Shown here: positions 37,871 to 51,394 of the stretch, piece by piece
Layout: the number at the start of each line of letters is the position of its first letter
How positions within the stretch are numbered: the stretch's first letter is position 1
Source of the DNA: Delphinus delphis
Lineage: Eukaryota; Chordata; Mammalia; Artiodactyla; Delphinidae
Assembly (NCBI RefSeq): GCF_949987515.2
Contig: NC_082684.1
Coordinates: 52,666,006 to 52,730,005 of the forward strand
Direction: 5' to 3'
Length of the DNA stretch: 64,000 bases
Position numbers and translations under genes: made by a program
The notes under the pieces: generated by a model
Told to the model about the DNA's origin: nothing
What the model saw: only the letters and a program-made list of their open reading frames with translations
Database searches by the model: none

Positions 37871-39075
37871 ACAATATAAAATAGCAAGCACATCATGACC
37901 TGGGCAGAGAATTGGAGATTTTGCATGAAACATAGTTTGAAGTTGTGGGTATTTGAATGGATATTTGAGAACACAATTTAAGTGGTACGCATAGTTTATT
38001 GTTGTTTTGTGAGCTTTTAAAAAAGTGTTTTAATCATGATTACTTTATAGTTGAAGAGAAAATAAAATGATAACAAGGGCACTATAACGCATATAGCTGA
38101 CTTCATGTTTTATTATATTTCATTTTTAATGTTCTAGAGCTTTTAAAACAGTTATACAGCATATATGTTTGGGACACCAAATATCTGTGTTATTTTGTGG
38201 TTCCACCTCAATATTACCCTACTGCATGGAATAGTATAAACTAAGTGTCAAAGTAAGTCATATGACTACTTTTGTCCACAAAAGGAGATCATATTTTATG
38301 CCGTCTTTCTAAAAGGTTAAGATTTGTTTTTCCAATTAGGTTTTACTCATTCAGGATAAGAAATCTTATGATTATCAGTCTCTAAGCCAAATGGTGGAAG
38401 TTGAATTACATTTTAAAGGAACTGTGATTTTTCTTTTACCATATTAGCTTGTACCTGATGTTATTATATAGTGTTATAGGGAAAAGTCTTCCCAAAGGTG
38501 ACATTACAGAGATGCATACAGTGCAATAAATAATTCAGTTGAAACAGGCTGTATATGTTACTGCTCCAATATAATACACTGAAAATAATAAGAAAACTTT
38601 GAAGCCTATTTCATAAGGTGAGGCTTCAGAGTGTATGTACAGATTCAAAATACTTGAACAATTAAAATTTTAGAGTATTTTAAATCTTTCCAACTTATGA
38701 ATGGCATGCATTTTGGCAAATGGATAAAATGTACATAAATTCATTTGAGATATTAGAACACCATATGTGATACTAGAGCTAGCAATTAATCCAAGCAATA
38801 TTTGCTATAGACAGCCAAACTTCCTGTGAGAGGGCAATATTTTTTATTAGTAAACCATCTCATAGATATTCCTGTATATCAGTGTAGTGGTGGAGTATGC
38901 CTAAATAGTTGTGTTAAACTTGGTACGATGGAAGCAGAGAATTCAATCATTGTTTGTCAGCTGTATACATGCTAGAGAATGTGTATTTAAGGACCTACTA
39001 AATGTAAGCTTCAAATTTCAGATTCATGAGCAATTTTATCTTATGTAAAACTTCTCTGTGATGCAAATTCACCCC
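37871..39075. other. Intron 1, unassigned
   Basis: AT-rich sequence without recognisable genes or repeats. Confidence 0.35.
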
Positions 39076-39079
39076 TAAA

Positions 39080-39400
39080 ACCAAACTATCACCTAATGTT
39101 TGTTGAGCATGTGGCAGATTTTGTGCTAAGGTTGGAATGGCATAAAACAACGCCTAATAATAACATAATAATTGAAATTGCACCCATGGTAGGGCAGGTA
39201 CTTATATGTATTGTCATTTTCACACCATGACAAAGAATGCATTATTGTTATTCTCATTTACTGACTAGAATACCAAGCTTGGAGGGTTAAATAACATATT
39301 AAGTTCACCTAGCTAGTAGGTGGCAGACCAAGGACTCAAACCCAAGCAGAATGACTCTGAAGCATCATTGTCGATCACTTTGCTACTCCTTCCAGGCTCA
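39080..39400 (+). repeat. MIR SINE
   Basis: Decayed start, then 'cctagctagtaggtggcaga' and 'actcaaacccaagcagaatg', the MIR 3' half. Confidence 0.7.
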
Positions 39401-39924
39401 GAGTAAAAATTTAAACTGAAAATCTAGAAAGAAGTGAACACATGTTTTAAGAAAACTAGTTTGGTAATCTATCCTAGACACATCTTTAGCATGTGGGGAA
39501 AAAAAACAACTATTGTTATATTTTGTGTATTTATATCTTGATATTTGCATTGGGCATATTTCAGAAATAGAAGTTTTTGTGTTGAAGGTGATAAAACTGA
39601 GGAAAGTTTTCTTCTTTTATGTTGAATATTAATCTGTCTTGAAACAATTAATGGTTGCATTTTGATTAGATCTTCTTTTGATCAGTTATAGACCTTTTAT
39701 TAGTTCTGGTACTAGGTTTATGAGAACTGAAAAATTGTGTAATAATAAAACAGACATGTCTAACTTGAATTAAGTTCTTGAAAGCAATTCTTTTCTGTTT
39801 AGAATTTTCACTTGCAGGAGAAAAATAAAGATGATCATTCAGAAACTCTTGCAGATAGAAAAGAGGCAAAAGATAGTTCCCTTCAAGAGTGATATAGTAG
39901 AGGTTATATTAGTTTTGTAAAAGC

Positions 39925-40420
39925 AGTGCGTTTATTTCGTATTACTGCTATAACAAATTACTATAAACTTAGTGGCTTAAAGCAGCTCAAATTTGTTATC
40001 CTACAGTTCTGGAGGCCAGAAATGTGAAATGGGTCTTAACGGGGCTAAAATCAATGTTTCTGCAGGGCAGCATTCATTCTGGAGGTTCTAGAGGAGTATC
40101 TCTTCCCTTGCTTCTTCCAGCTTCAGGAGGCTGCCTACGTTCTTTGGCCCATGGCCCTTCCTCCATTTTCAAAGCAAGCTTAGTAGCATTTTCAAATCTT
40201 TCTCTTAGTCTGGCATTCCTACCTAAATCTTATGAGAACCCTTGTGATTCCATTGGACCCTTCCATCAGAAGGTAATCCAGGATAATCTTCACATCTCAA
40301 GATCTTTAAAGTAATCACATATGCAAAGTGCCATTTGCTATGTAAGGTAACTTAATCACAGGTATCAAGGGTTAGGATGTGGACATCTTTGGGGGCCTGT
40401 TATTCTGCCTACCACAGTCA
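39925..40420 (-). mobile_element. MLT1-type LTR, antisense
   Basis: 'ttcgtattactgctataaca', 'acagttctggaggccagaaa' and 'ctgcctaccacagtc' are the expected blocks. Confidence 0.75.
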
Positions 40421-41275
40421 GATTCTACAATATAGATTAAATTATTGTTTTCATATAAAAAACATACCTTTGTAATTCTTGCTGCATGTGTATATATGCT
40501 CTAATAAAGTAACTTAAAATTAGCCATGAGAAAGCTCACCTGCTTTACACTCTGATCCACTGAATGAACCTTTAATGGCTCATTTCCTCCTTTTAACTAT
40601 GTAAATTATACGCAACAAGGAGAGTGCTTGGTAATGAGCTTTTAGCAGTTACTGCATTTAAAAAAAAAGACTTATTTAATCAGTTTCCCTCACAAAACAT
40701 TTTTTCTATTTAAATAAAGAGGAGTGGAGAATAATCTAAACCATTGTATTTTTATTTTAGCACTGGTTATCCCCAAGTTTATCTTTGCAGAGAAAATGGA
40801 AAAGTAAGAACATTTTTGTTATTCTAGTGAAAAAAGATTCTTATTATTATATAAAGAAACTGCCAGTCAAATTATGACTTCTCGATATTTTTATGAACAC
40901 AACAAAGCTTTTAAGGAGAGATTAAGAGGTTCCACCAGGTATGTTAACAGTTGGTACCTGCTTGCTTTCCCATATTTTGAATGATTGGTGATAAAAAGAT
41001 GCAAGGTTTTATTTCAGTAACTAGGATGCTATTTCCTTGCATGTTAAACTACTTCTGAGAGATGAGTTTTGAGGAATTATTGGGAAGAAATTGCCATTTC
41101 ATATTTAACATCATTAGCCTCCCTACAGCAAACCTGATGGGCTTAGAGAAACCAGTGATTTGCATATGCATCTCCAAAAATGGTGAGTGTTAGTGATTTC
41201 TACATCATTTTTATAATGATTGACAAGAAGTACCAGAGATGCTAAAACGTTCTGCTCGTTAAATATCTTTTCAAC
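40421..41275. other. Intron 1, unassigned
   Basis: AT-rich, with no recognisable gene, RNA or repeat. Confidence 0.35.
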
Positions 41276-41286
41276 TTTTGATAGAC

Positions 41287-41497
41287 TTTTTTTTTTTTTA
41301 ATTTTGCGGTACGCAGGCCTCTCACTGTTGTGGCCTCTCCCTTTGCGGAGCACAGGCTCCGGACGCGCAGGCTCAGCGGCCATGACTCACGGGCCCAGCC
41401 GCTCCACGGCATGTGGGATCTTCCCGGACTGGGGCACGAACCCGTGTCCCCTGCATCGGCAAGCGGACTCTCAACCACTGCGCCACCAGGGGAGCCC
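41287..41497 (-). mobile_element. CHR-type SINE
   Basis: Near-consensus reverse copy. TTTTGATAGAC is repeated on both sides (41276-41286 and about 41502-41512), consistent with a target duplication. Confidence 0.92.
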
Positions 41498-41694
41498 TAA
41501 TTTTTGATAGACATTTTATTAAAATTGCATAATGTAGTACTTTAAAATATTTTCCTTTTTTTCCTTTCCTTCATGAACATAATTTAAAATAAATGAACAT
41601 TCACAGAATCCATTATTTATTTGGCTATTTCTTTAAGAGTAGAATTTGATTTCTCATCAACATAGGGAAAGAATATAGTCATTGTGCTTTATCC

Positions 41695-41945
41695 AGAATA
41701 ACAATAATAATGATAAAGCAAAAGCTTACATAGTGCTTACTATTTGCCAGGTAATAGTCCAGGTGCTTTGCATATATACGTGTGTGTGTGTGTGTATGTA
41801 TATATGCACATACATGCATTGTTGTTATCCTCATTTTATATATGAGGAAATGACTCAAAAACAGGTTAAATCTGAGTTCCATAACTAGTAAATATCAGCT
41901 GGGGTTTGAACCCAGTCAGTCTGTCTCAACAGTCTGAACTCACAA
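41695..41945 (+). repeat. MIR SINE with internal GT microsatellite
   Basis: 'tagtgcttactatttgccag' starts the core and 'tttgaacccagtcagtctgt' ends it. A GT run at 41779-41798 expanded inside. Confidence 0.75.
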
Positions 41946-42404
41946 CAGAACAAATCATTATTGTATTTTTAAAATGTTGTTAAGCAGTAATCCTGAAGAA
42001 TATGCACATAATTCACCCCACATAGAAATCTTCTGGAAGTTAGATTTTCAAAGTTAACTTTTTTTAGTTAACAGAGGTTGGAGTACAGAATTCACAATGT
42101 TTATATTTTAATGTAGATATTTAGGAGTTGTGGCCTTAAGGGCTCTAGGGTTTCTATACGAGTGGGTTTAGGGACACGGTTTGTTTGAGAAGAAGGAGGT
42201 GAAGCTGTGTTTGCCTAGCAATGTGTGTGAGGTTGAGAAAATGTTAATTTTTGATTCATATATGTCTGATGAAGAATGAGTGAGAGCTAAATCTCTGTCC
42301 AAAACCTCCTTTGGAATGGCTGCTGGATATAGGTCCTTGTCTGTTTTCATCTGTTGGAAAGTCATGTTTTTGAGCTCATTTTGTTATGTTAAAATGCATA
42401 CATG

Positions 42405-42660
42405 TTTATTTAGCACACACAGTTATATAGTGCTTATTATGTACCAGACTCTGTTCTAAGTGCCTTGAGAATATCGATTTATTTAATTCTTGTAACAATC
42501 CAATGAGATAAATACCACAATAATCCCCACTTTACTGGTGAGGGGACTGAGTAGGGAGAAATTAACAAACTGCCCAAGGTCACTGAGATAATAAGTGGCA
42601 GACCCAGAATTCGAATCTGGGCAGTCAGTCTCCAGAGTCCATTCTCTGTTCATAAAGTAG
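42405..42660 (+). repeat. MIR SINE, well preserved
   Basis: 'tagtgcttattatgtaccag', 'cactttactggtgaggggac' and 'attcgaatctgggcagtcag' span most of the MIR consensus. Confidence 0.85.
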
Positions 42661-42837
42661 TCCAAATCTGTGAGAACAAGTTTCTCTTGGGAGAAGAGCC
42701 TCCCCTCTCCTAATTTTAGCCCAGTGCACACTTTTTCCTACTTTCCTGTCACAACTGGAATGAGGTAACGAAATACTATGGCACCCTACCCCCACTCCTT
42801 AACTCTTGAGTTCTCATCTACAGATCGTATTAATTCT

Positions 42838-42892
42838 GTTCTGTTCTCTCCTCTCCTCTCCTGTTGTTGCCTCTCCTTCTCTCTCTCAAATA
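42838..42892. repeat. CTCTC/CTCCT low-complexity tract
   Basis: Repeated CTCTCCTCTCC units with one interruption. Confidence 0.7.
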
Positions 42893-43799
42893 AGTTGTAT
42901 AGACTAATGGACTGGTAAGTGAATTTGTATACATCTAAAGTGGCATTTTGTGTAAAGTACCTGAGAACCTTAGCTTAAGTTGTTACCTAGGAATGAAGTA
43001 TTACAGTAAAACTTTCTGATTATTGCATTTTAGCTTGGAGGGTTATCACAGTATTCAGCCAAAATTGTTTTGTAAGAGGATTAAATCCTTCCAATGATAA
43101 ATAGCTTGTTAGAGGATTGCCACTGCTTATCAATCTGTCTGTTGATTTCTTATTGATCGTGGTCTGGACTTTTGAGCTCTTAGTCATCATTCAACTCTCT
43201 ATTCGAATACTACTTCTTTTTGGTATCACTTTCCTCTGCTGGAGTTTCTCTCTCACTTCCCTTTTTCTCTGATACTTGGCCCCTCGTTATAGTGTTTTCA
43301 TTAGTCTAACTTTTACAGTTACATTTGCATTTAGAATCCAGTAAGTAGAATGGTGAGCCATTTCTAGAAGCATTCATTGAATCAGGGATTACAGCTCCCC
43401 AGCGTGAGCAGAGTTGATAATGTAAGTGAGAAAACAATTGATTTTGCTTTGGAATCAGACTTGCATATACTTGGCAAAGGGGCATGTTTTATTCTTTAGA
43501 CCAGGCATGGTAATATAGGCATCAAGGTAGGGATCTGTATCCCTGATTATAATATGAACTTCTTGGCTTGACTCCAGGTATATCAATATTTGGTATATTT
43601 AATTTACATTGGATGGATACATATGTGTAGGTGCATGCATATATTTTTGCAGTTTCTTAGTTGAATGAATAAAACAAAAAAGTTGAATACCTATCTGCTA
43701 TGTTTAATTCACCGGGAATGATGAGATGAATATTTCTTCTTGCCATTGAGGAGTTACTTGAGTAGGAGAGAAAGAAGAGTAAAGAAGTAATTGCACACT

Positions 43800-44420
43800 T
43801 GTTTCTTCAAGAAGTGTTTGACATGTACTTTCTAGGTGCGGATCATACTAAGCTCTCTACATGTAGTTGTAAACCAGAGAGGTAGTGCTCCGGCCTCTGC
43901 TGGGCAGGCTGTGATCTTATGTGATATGTACAATAAGAGAAATGCACAGAGAACTTGATGATAGCTCAAGACAGGAAGACTTCTTAGAAGAAATGATGTG
44001 TGAGGGAGTCTTCATAAAGCTATCAGTAGCATTGAGTGAGGGAGAGTGTATTTCAGGTGGAAAGACTGGCATGTGCAATAAGTCAGCCCTTGGAGACTAT
44101 GAGTGGGAAAACTACTGGAAAATAGATGGATGCGGGTGGGTGAGAGCAAGAAATAGACATGGAAGAGGCTAAAGAAGAGGTGGAGCCCATATCGTTTGGG
44201 GCTTTATATGATATGCTAAAAAAATATGGATTTTTAAGTACTCTAGAAGGATATAGGAATCCCTCCACAGACTTTCAGTAAGTAATATGAGATAGTTTTA
44301 CCTTAAAAAGCAATAGCAACCACAGCGACATAAAGGCAGCCATGTGGAAGGCTACTAGGATGTAACTGGAGGCAAGGAGGACACTTAGTCATTGCAGCAA
44401 ACCTGTTAAGGAATGACATG
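43800..44420 (-). mobile_element. L2 remnant, antisense
   Basis: 'ggacacttagtcattgcagc' and 'gggagagtgtatttcaggtg' resemble the reverse complement of L2 3' and ORF2 sequence. Confidence 0.5.
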
Positions 44421-44779
44421 CACTGACATATTTGTGTCAGTGTTAAATGAGGGAGGATTTACTGAAGAGGCAATTAAAAGAAGGAGCCAATAGAAGCTAA
44501 AAGCTGGATATACATGGAGAAGTGAGTCTCAAATCCTTGGCTTGTGTGAATTTCATTTCTCAAGATGTAGAATATAGAAAAAGGGAACAATTTAAAGTTA
44601 AACTTAAGGAAGAGGGAAGAAGAAGTGGGGAAATATTTGACTTATTTTTGAACATGTTTTGTCTTACATATTCGAAGAACCTCAGAGTCAAGTGAACATA
44701 CCCTGTTAGTAGGTAGAGCATTGGCTCTGGAAATCTGGGGAGAGGTCTGGCTTAGCGTTGTGCATTGACTTGGGGTCAT

Positions 44780-45300
44780 CATTCATTTAGCATATATTTA
44801 CTTACCATCCATTCTGTGCCACATACTGTGCTTAAAGCTAGTGATTCAGTAATGAGTAGGATATGGTCCTTTTTCTCAAGGAACTCAGAATGCAAGAGCC
44901 AATAAGGGTGTTTGGGAGTCAAAGCTGTGTAGATATCTGAGGTCATCCAGGAAGTGTTTCTACTGAGAAAAGACACACCATGGAGTCTTAGGGAACACTA
45001 ATATCTTAATAGATTGATGGTGGTGGAGAGGTCCTTGAATGAGACCGAGAAGCAGCAATGGTAGGATGGTAGGTATTGAACCAGGAAAGGCATGGAAAAA
45101 TAAAACAGTATGCAATGTGAACTACAATAAAAGTTTTAAATGGAAGATAAAACAAAACGACATTTTTATTCAGAATTAAAGAGGTGTTATATATGACCCT
45201 AATGAGAAGAGTCACAATATAGTTGAGTAGAATTCAACTTTGCAGTGGTTCAGGATGAAAATACAAAGTAGACTGGAGCCCATGAATGATTGTAAAAGGA
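44780..45300 (-). mobile_element. L2 remnant, antisense
   Basis: 'attcatttagcatatattta' followed by 'ctgtgccacatactgtgctt' is the reversed L2 tail. Confidence 0.6.
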
Positions 45301-45469
45301 GAGAGGGTTAATTATTTAGATAAAATCTTTAAACAAATGTATTACTATCTTAGTTGTATTCAAAGGGAAAGGAGGTGGATGTGAGAGAAGGGATTTATCC
45401 ATGTCTTGGCCAGAGTAGATCAGATAATAAAATACATTGAGGGGATGATGCATGGAGATGGCAGCAGTA

Positions 45470-46330
45470 GTGCTTAATAATATGCTTGTTCATCAAATTT
45501 TTAATTGGTTGACATCCTCAAAAGACATGAATAGTTCTCATGGTGCCTACAGTCTAGTGGAGCAAAATAGACAACAAATTTATATCTGTATGTGTCTATC
45601 TATACAGATACATTTACATATATAGATTATATCAGCTGGTAACAGTGCTACAAAGATTATAAATTAAGATGAGAAGGTAGGGAACAATGGCAGGAGGTTC
45701 CTATTTAAAGTACAGTAACTAGGGAAGACTTCAGGTGGTGACATTTCATCAGAAGCCTAAATTACATGGGGAAGCTAGGACAGAGCATTCCAGGCTGAGG
45801 GAACTCCAAGTGCCAAGACCCTGATATAGGAGTGTGCCTCATGTGTTCATGGACTACCATGGAACTGCACAGAACTAGAGAAAGTATCAATAATAAAAGG
45901 TAAGACCAGAGGGATAACCAGGGACCAATCATGTAAGCCCTGAACATCATTAAATGCATTAAACGTAACAAAGACTATTAAATACATTAGAATATATTCT
46001 GACTGAATGCAGTGGAAACCATGGGGCCTGAATAGAGATGTGAGATTATCTATTATAGTTTTTAAAGGGATCACTCTGGTTGCTGGGTGTATGATAGACT
46101 AGAGAGGTTTGAAGTCGTCTGAGAGAGGCCCATTAGAAGGCATTTTCCATAGCTGAGGAGAAAGATGACGTGGTTTGGACCAGAATAGAGGATGGTGTGA
46201 AGATTCATGATTTGACTTTCTGTTTTGAAAGCAGGGGCTAACAGGATTGGCTACTGAACTGGCTGGGGGTAGGAAAGAGTGGAGATCAGAACCTCCTTGG
46301 GAATTTCAGCTTGAGTAATTGTGCAGAATT
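45470..46330 (-). mobile_element. L2 remnant, antisense
   Basis: 'agagcattccaggctgaggg', 'gtgccaagaccctgatatag' and 'aagggatcactctggttgct' are characteristic reversed L2 blocks in the right order. Confidence 0.8.
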
Positions 46331-47650
46331 AGACTGACTAAATCTGAGGGTAAAACTTGGGAGTTCTGCAGTTCCTACTCCTTTACCTAGTATTGGGGAT
46401 TGTAGGTAGGCATTTGATGAATGTTTCCCTCAGTCTCAATTTCATCTTCAAGGAAGCACAGAGGGAAAGTTTTGTTTAAGGTGCTAAGAATCACTGTAGC
46501 TACTGTTTTTTGCTAATTTCTTTCATAGCAGAACCGGATTTCTAATTTATCATTTTCCTGTGAACCTTCTCAGCCCCTCACTCCTATCGCTCAAATTTAT
46601 TTTGAATGATTTTAACTACAAAATGGATTTTACATTCCTATGTAGAAATTATGTGTCTGCACACACATCCATACACTCGGGCATATTTTGTGGAGGTGCC
46701 TAGATTTATTGGCACTAATTTCTTCACTATTGAGTATTTCTGCCTCTGGATGTCAGTTGCTTCATCTAAATTCTTTGTGTTAGGCATCATTAGCCCAGCT
46801 TCTTTGACTCTGTTGTAGCTTTGAAGACCATAATCACATGCTCAAAGTCTGGCAGGATTTGATGGAGAGTGACGATGACAAAGGAGACAGTAAGCAAAAG
46901 AATCAGAGTTGTGTCATTTCATCTCCTTGGGTAACCGCAAAGACATTTAATCTAAGCTTGTTGCTGTTTGCCTCGCCAAGGGCAGTGTGGGAACAGAACT
47001 ATGCAATTAGCATGATAGTTCATTCAGGAAGAACAAAGATACAAGACCAGCTAGAGTTTAGGATTACCTATATCCCATCTGAAATCTGACATTTTGCCCT
47101 ATTTAAAACTATCTTGCAGTGAAAATTTGGATAGCATTTTCTATGGTGACTTCATACTGGTATATATTGCATATAATATACTACATGAGGACATTTTTGT
47201 GCAGCACTATACATATTTATAATCTACAGAATTTTTATTTCTTAGAGGTAGGAGTGATGTGACCTTTCTTGGGAATTTTTTAACCTTGAAAATTCTTTCC
47301 TTAAAGTCTTTATAGGGTTATTATTCTTAGAAAATAATTTAAAATTATAACTTGTATTAGTTGTTTTAAGTGGCCATTTGGCTATGTTATTCTAGAGGGG
47401 ACTAAACCATCAAAAAGAGTTAATTTTCTCTCAGAATATTTTGATCTTTCCCTCAAATTCACTTTCTTTTATTGACATTTATGCCAGTTAGTTACTTTAA
47501 ATAATTTACTGCCCAATGCTAAATGGTTTATCCATAAAATTAAAAATTTTGATACCAAATTTTTAACTATGGGCATCTTAAACACAGACATATTCTCATA
47601 GTGGATAGAGTTAGAAGTTCTGGATTTATTCTACTTGGATTTGAATCTTG
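46331..47650. other. Intron 1, unassigned
   Basis: Repeat-poor sequence with no gene signal. The 46.6-47.1 kb part is CpG-poor and could hold conserved noncoding DNA, but I see nothing specific. Confidence 0.3.
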
Positions 47651-47654
47651 TTTG

Positions 47655-47860
47655 TATCCCTAGCCAGCTGAGTGATCTTGGGCAAGGCATTCAACTCTGT
47701 ACACACATCCATATGGATGTTTTATGAGATCTTGCTTCTTCATGTGTAAAATGATGATATAATACCGGATTTCATAAACTTGTACATTAAAATGAGAAAA
47801 ATGCATGTACAATACATCTCACGAGGCTTAGCAATAGTTAAACACTTTTTAATTCCTGGA
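47655..47860 (-). repeat. MIR SINE
   Basis: 'gagtgatcttgggcaaggca' and 'ttcatgtgtaaaatgatgat' are reversed MIR blocks. Confidence 0.7.
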
Positions 47861-48935
47861 AGTTGTTGGATTTACACATGTATACATTCATTTACTAATG
47901 CTCGTTTCTGGATACTAGCTATCTTCAATTGATGTAGCTATCTCTAGCCCTGCAATAATTTTAGTAGATTTTTCCTCTAATGATTGATTCAAACCTAAAA
48001 ACCAACAAAAGCTTTCTCCTTCATTTGTATTCAGTGAAGGCAGATTAGACTGTGTTGTGGTTTCATGTTTTCTTTCCAGTTATTCTTAGAAGTTGTTGCT
48101 TTTAATGGTAAGATTAATATTCCATGTTATCTTTTTGCTTAAATTCAAGTTATGCTTTTAGGAGGATATCTTTGTTTAAGGAATTTTTGAGTCTGGGGGG
48201 AACAAAGTGCTTGAAAGTACTGTGTTACCATGAAAAGATCAGATGTAATAATAAGATATCCCTGTTGTAAGAAATTATTGTCCTTTAGTGACAAGCCTTG
48301 TTCCTTCAGCAGCTTTTTGAAAAATGTTCCCATTTATCCTACTTCCTCTTAGTTGCTCTCTGAGAATTTTAAAGTAGGTGACTTTTTGAATGAAGATTTG
48401 CTAGGGTCTATATTTTTTATCAGTGGATTCAGTGTCTGTCCTTCATTCCCTTAGATTATGTCTTGCATAAAGTGTGTCTGTTTTTACCATTTCTAAATTA
48501 ATACCTTACAACCATTTTCTTGGATACCTCATACACTGCTTTGGATGAAACCTATGCTCTCTGGAAGGTAACAACCAGGCATGGTTGTTTTTCTTGACAG
48601 AAAATCAGCACTCAAGGGCCTTATTGTTCCTGAAAGTTTGAGTTGCAAGATTAGCAAAATTAACACTTCTGATTTCAAGGACCGTTGAAGTTTGGGGATT
48701 AATTGTCTTCTGTGAAGATAGATTTAATTAAGATAATGACCATAGTCCTGTCTATCCACACATTGATAATTTTTATATTCTTGTAGGAAGGTGTTTGCAC
48801 TCTGGCATCATAATACATTTGATAAGTAAGGAATAATGACATCTCATGACATTTGACCTGTTGAGGTTATTTTTTAAATTCATGTCCCCTTGAGAAACTA
48901 TTTTTTGCACAAGTATACCTACTTTAAAAAATTAT
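47861..48935. other. Intron 1, unassigned
   Basis: AT-rich, no feature recognised. Confidence 0.35.
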
Positions 48936-48939
48936 TATT

Positions 48940-49150
48940 ATTTGTAACCCATCTGTTCTGTGTCAGATACTGTGCCAGTCCATATAAAATTTAGGAGAGA
49001 ACACATTGATTGTATCACACTGATTCCTGTTATGTGTCTCACGTAATCCTGTCTAGAACATATAATGTAGGTATTCATCCCATTTTGTTAGTGGGAGCCT
49101 AATGCTCAGAGAAATAAGTGACCTACCTAAGGTCAACTTTAAGATAAAGA
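48940..49150 (+). repeat. MIR-like SINE
   Basis: 'ctgtgtcagatactgtgcca' and 'aagtgacctacctaaggtca' follow MIR order. Confidence 0.65.
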
Positions 49151-49269
49151 ATTTCAGGACTTTCTCTAGGAAAGCAAAATGAAATTTATTTCTTTCAATG
49201 TACTTTGAAGAGAGCTTTTAATAAGAAAAAAAATGTAAAACCTAGCTCTGATTAAAGTTGAGTGATGAT

Positions 49270-49500
49270 TATACTAACATTTATATGCTGTTTTCTATGC
49301 GTCTCTTCCTATTTTAAGTACTTTCCATCTGTAAATATATTTAATGCTCACAACCACTCTATTAAGTAGGCATACTTAATTATTACCCATAATAATTAGA
49401 TAAGAAGTTTGAAGCACAGAGATGTTAAACAACTTGCCTGAAGTCACACAGCTTAGTATGTGAGGCGCTATGATATGGTTTCAGAGTCTGTTCTTAAGTT
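49270..49500 (+). repeat. MIR SINE
   Basis: 'gatgttaaacaacttgcctg' followed by AAGTCACACAGCT is the MIR core; a second copy directly after the previous one. Confidence 0.75.
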
Positions 49501-50037
49501 CAGTTCTTTCACATTAATGGTCTCTTTTAAAAGGATTCAGTTAAAGGACTGATACATAATAATGATTTACATGAGAGGATCTAAGAACATTGTGCCTTTT
49601 AACTAGCATCCTGCATATTCTTCATTTGTTACAAATCAAAAACTAAAAATGGTTTCCATGCTGTGTAAACTGTGGCTGAGTAACTCACAAAGTCAAATTA
49701 ACTGGTATTGAAATCTGTCTTTCTAATTCAAGTCCTGTGGTATGGACATGAGACACAGAAGTAATCATTTTATTTTACAGAGTATAGTCCAAAGCATGGT
49801 TTATAAAAGCCCTTCTTTTCTATTGAAGACCAGACTCACAAGCGAATTTTTTTTCCAGAATGATAATACTAATAAACTTATAGGATTGATTTTTTACTTT
49901 TGAGGAACTCTAAAAATGGACAGATATTATAACAAATATACATATTTCACAGAATTTATTAAAAAGTGACTTCACAATTATACAACTCTTATAAATTATT
50001 GCTTAGCCATATTCACATCTATTCCTCAACATGAATA

Positions 50038-50350
50038 TGCAGGCAAACCTTGGAGATGTAGTGGGTTCACTCCCAGACCACTGCAATAAAGCAAATATGG
50101 CAATAAAGCGAGCCACACAAATTTTTTGGTTTCCCAGTGCATATAAAAGTTATGCCTACACTATACTGTAGTCTATATTAAGCATGCAGTAGCATTATGT
50201 CTTAAAAAAAACAATGTGCATGACTTAATTAAAAAATACTTTATTGCTAAAAATTACTGACCATCATCTGACAACACAGGGTTGCCCCAGACCTTCAATT
50301 TGCAAAAAACACAATACCTGTGAAGAGCGATAAAGTAAGGTATGCCTGTA
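50038..50350. mobile_element. Tigger1-type DNA transposon fragment (internally deleted)
   Basis: It begins 'tgcaggcaaaccttggagat' and ends 'aaagtaaggtatgcctgta', decayed inverted termini of a pogo/Tigger element. 'ttttttggtttcccagtgca' and 'taaaaaatactttattgcta' are Tigger1 subterminal blocks. The transposase region is missing. Confidence 0.85.
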
Positions 50351-50443
50351 TCACTTCCATGTAATTGAAGTCAGTATATATAAAATATGGTTTTATTTGA
50401 TATTATGTAGCAACATAAAAATGCTTATGATATGGTCATAGTT

Positions 50444-50657
50444 TTAATTTTTTTTTTTTTTTTTGTGGTACGCGGGCCTCTGACTGTTGTGGCCTCTCCT
50501 GTTGTGGAGCACAGGCTCCAGATGCGCAGGCTCAGCGGCCATGGCTCATGGGCCCAGCCGCTCTGTGACATGTGGGATCCTCCCGGACCGGGGCACGAAC
50601 CTGTGTCCCCTGCATCGGCAGGCGGACTCTCAACCACTGTGCCACCAGGGAAGCCCC
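50444..50657 (-). mobile_element. CHR-type SINE
   Basis: Reverse copy with several CpG-decay changes relative to its neighbours. No convincing target duplication is visible. Confidence 0.88.
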
Positions 50658-51069
50658 TAGCTCAGGCATCTTATATCTAACCTACAGGATATACTTTTGA
50701 AGGTGATTTGGGTAAGAAGTAAATCCAGGGACAAAGATCTGCCTTATGTTTAAGGTGGATTACAAACTGAAATTTATAGTGTCTTTATAGCAGCATCAGT
50801 AGAATTCTGCATCTTTCACATGGCATTTGTAAAAGAAGCAAAGTACGCTGTATACTTTACTGTTGAAATTATTGATATGACACCTGTTTTTCAGAATATA
50901 TCATAATTCTTCAAATTAAAATTTTGATGTTTCTTTTATATGCCCATTTAACATTTTGTCAAAATTTATCTATATAATTATTTATACTTTACACTTACGA
51001 AAATATGTACAGCATAAACTAGCATCTCAAATTAAACATAAAATTTAAAGATTATTCCTGAATGGTTTA

Positions 51070-51108
51070 ATTAATACACACACGCACACACACACATACA
51101 CACACTGA
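51070..51108. repeat. (CA)n microsatellite
   Basis: Interrupted CA run of about 19 units. Confidence 0.8.
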
Positions 51109-51329
51109 CTGCCTCATTGCTTCAGGAAGCAGCATGATGCTTTGAGAAGTGCACAGCCTATGCAATTGGAATGGTTTCTTTTTAATTCTGAAGCCCCTGC
51201 TCATTTACGGAACTAATATTTAACTGGTGCTATTATAGGCTTGTCTCTGTGCCAGATATCAGGAGTTCAGTATTAAATAAAATGGATGTGGTCCTGACCC
51301 TTAAAGAGCTTCTGTATGCTCTTTACACA

Positions 51330-51394
51330 CGCGGCATGTGTGTCTCCTGCATCAACAGGCGGACCCTCAACCACTGCGCTACCAGGGAAGCCCC
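51330..51394 (-). mobile_element. Truncated, internally deleted CHR SINE
   Basis: Only the tRNA-like head remains. 'gcggcatgtg' is joined directly to 'tgtctcctgcatcaacaggc', so about 30 bases of the consensus between them are missing. Confidence 0.75.

Noticed and set aside
41755..41820. GT-rich hairpin-like stretch as a small RNA gene
   Set aside because: It is a microsatellite expanded within a MIR element.
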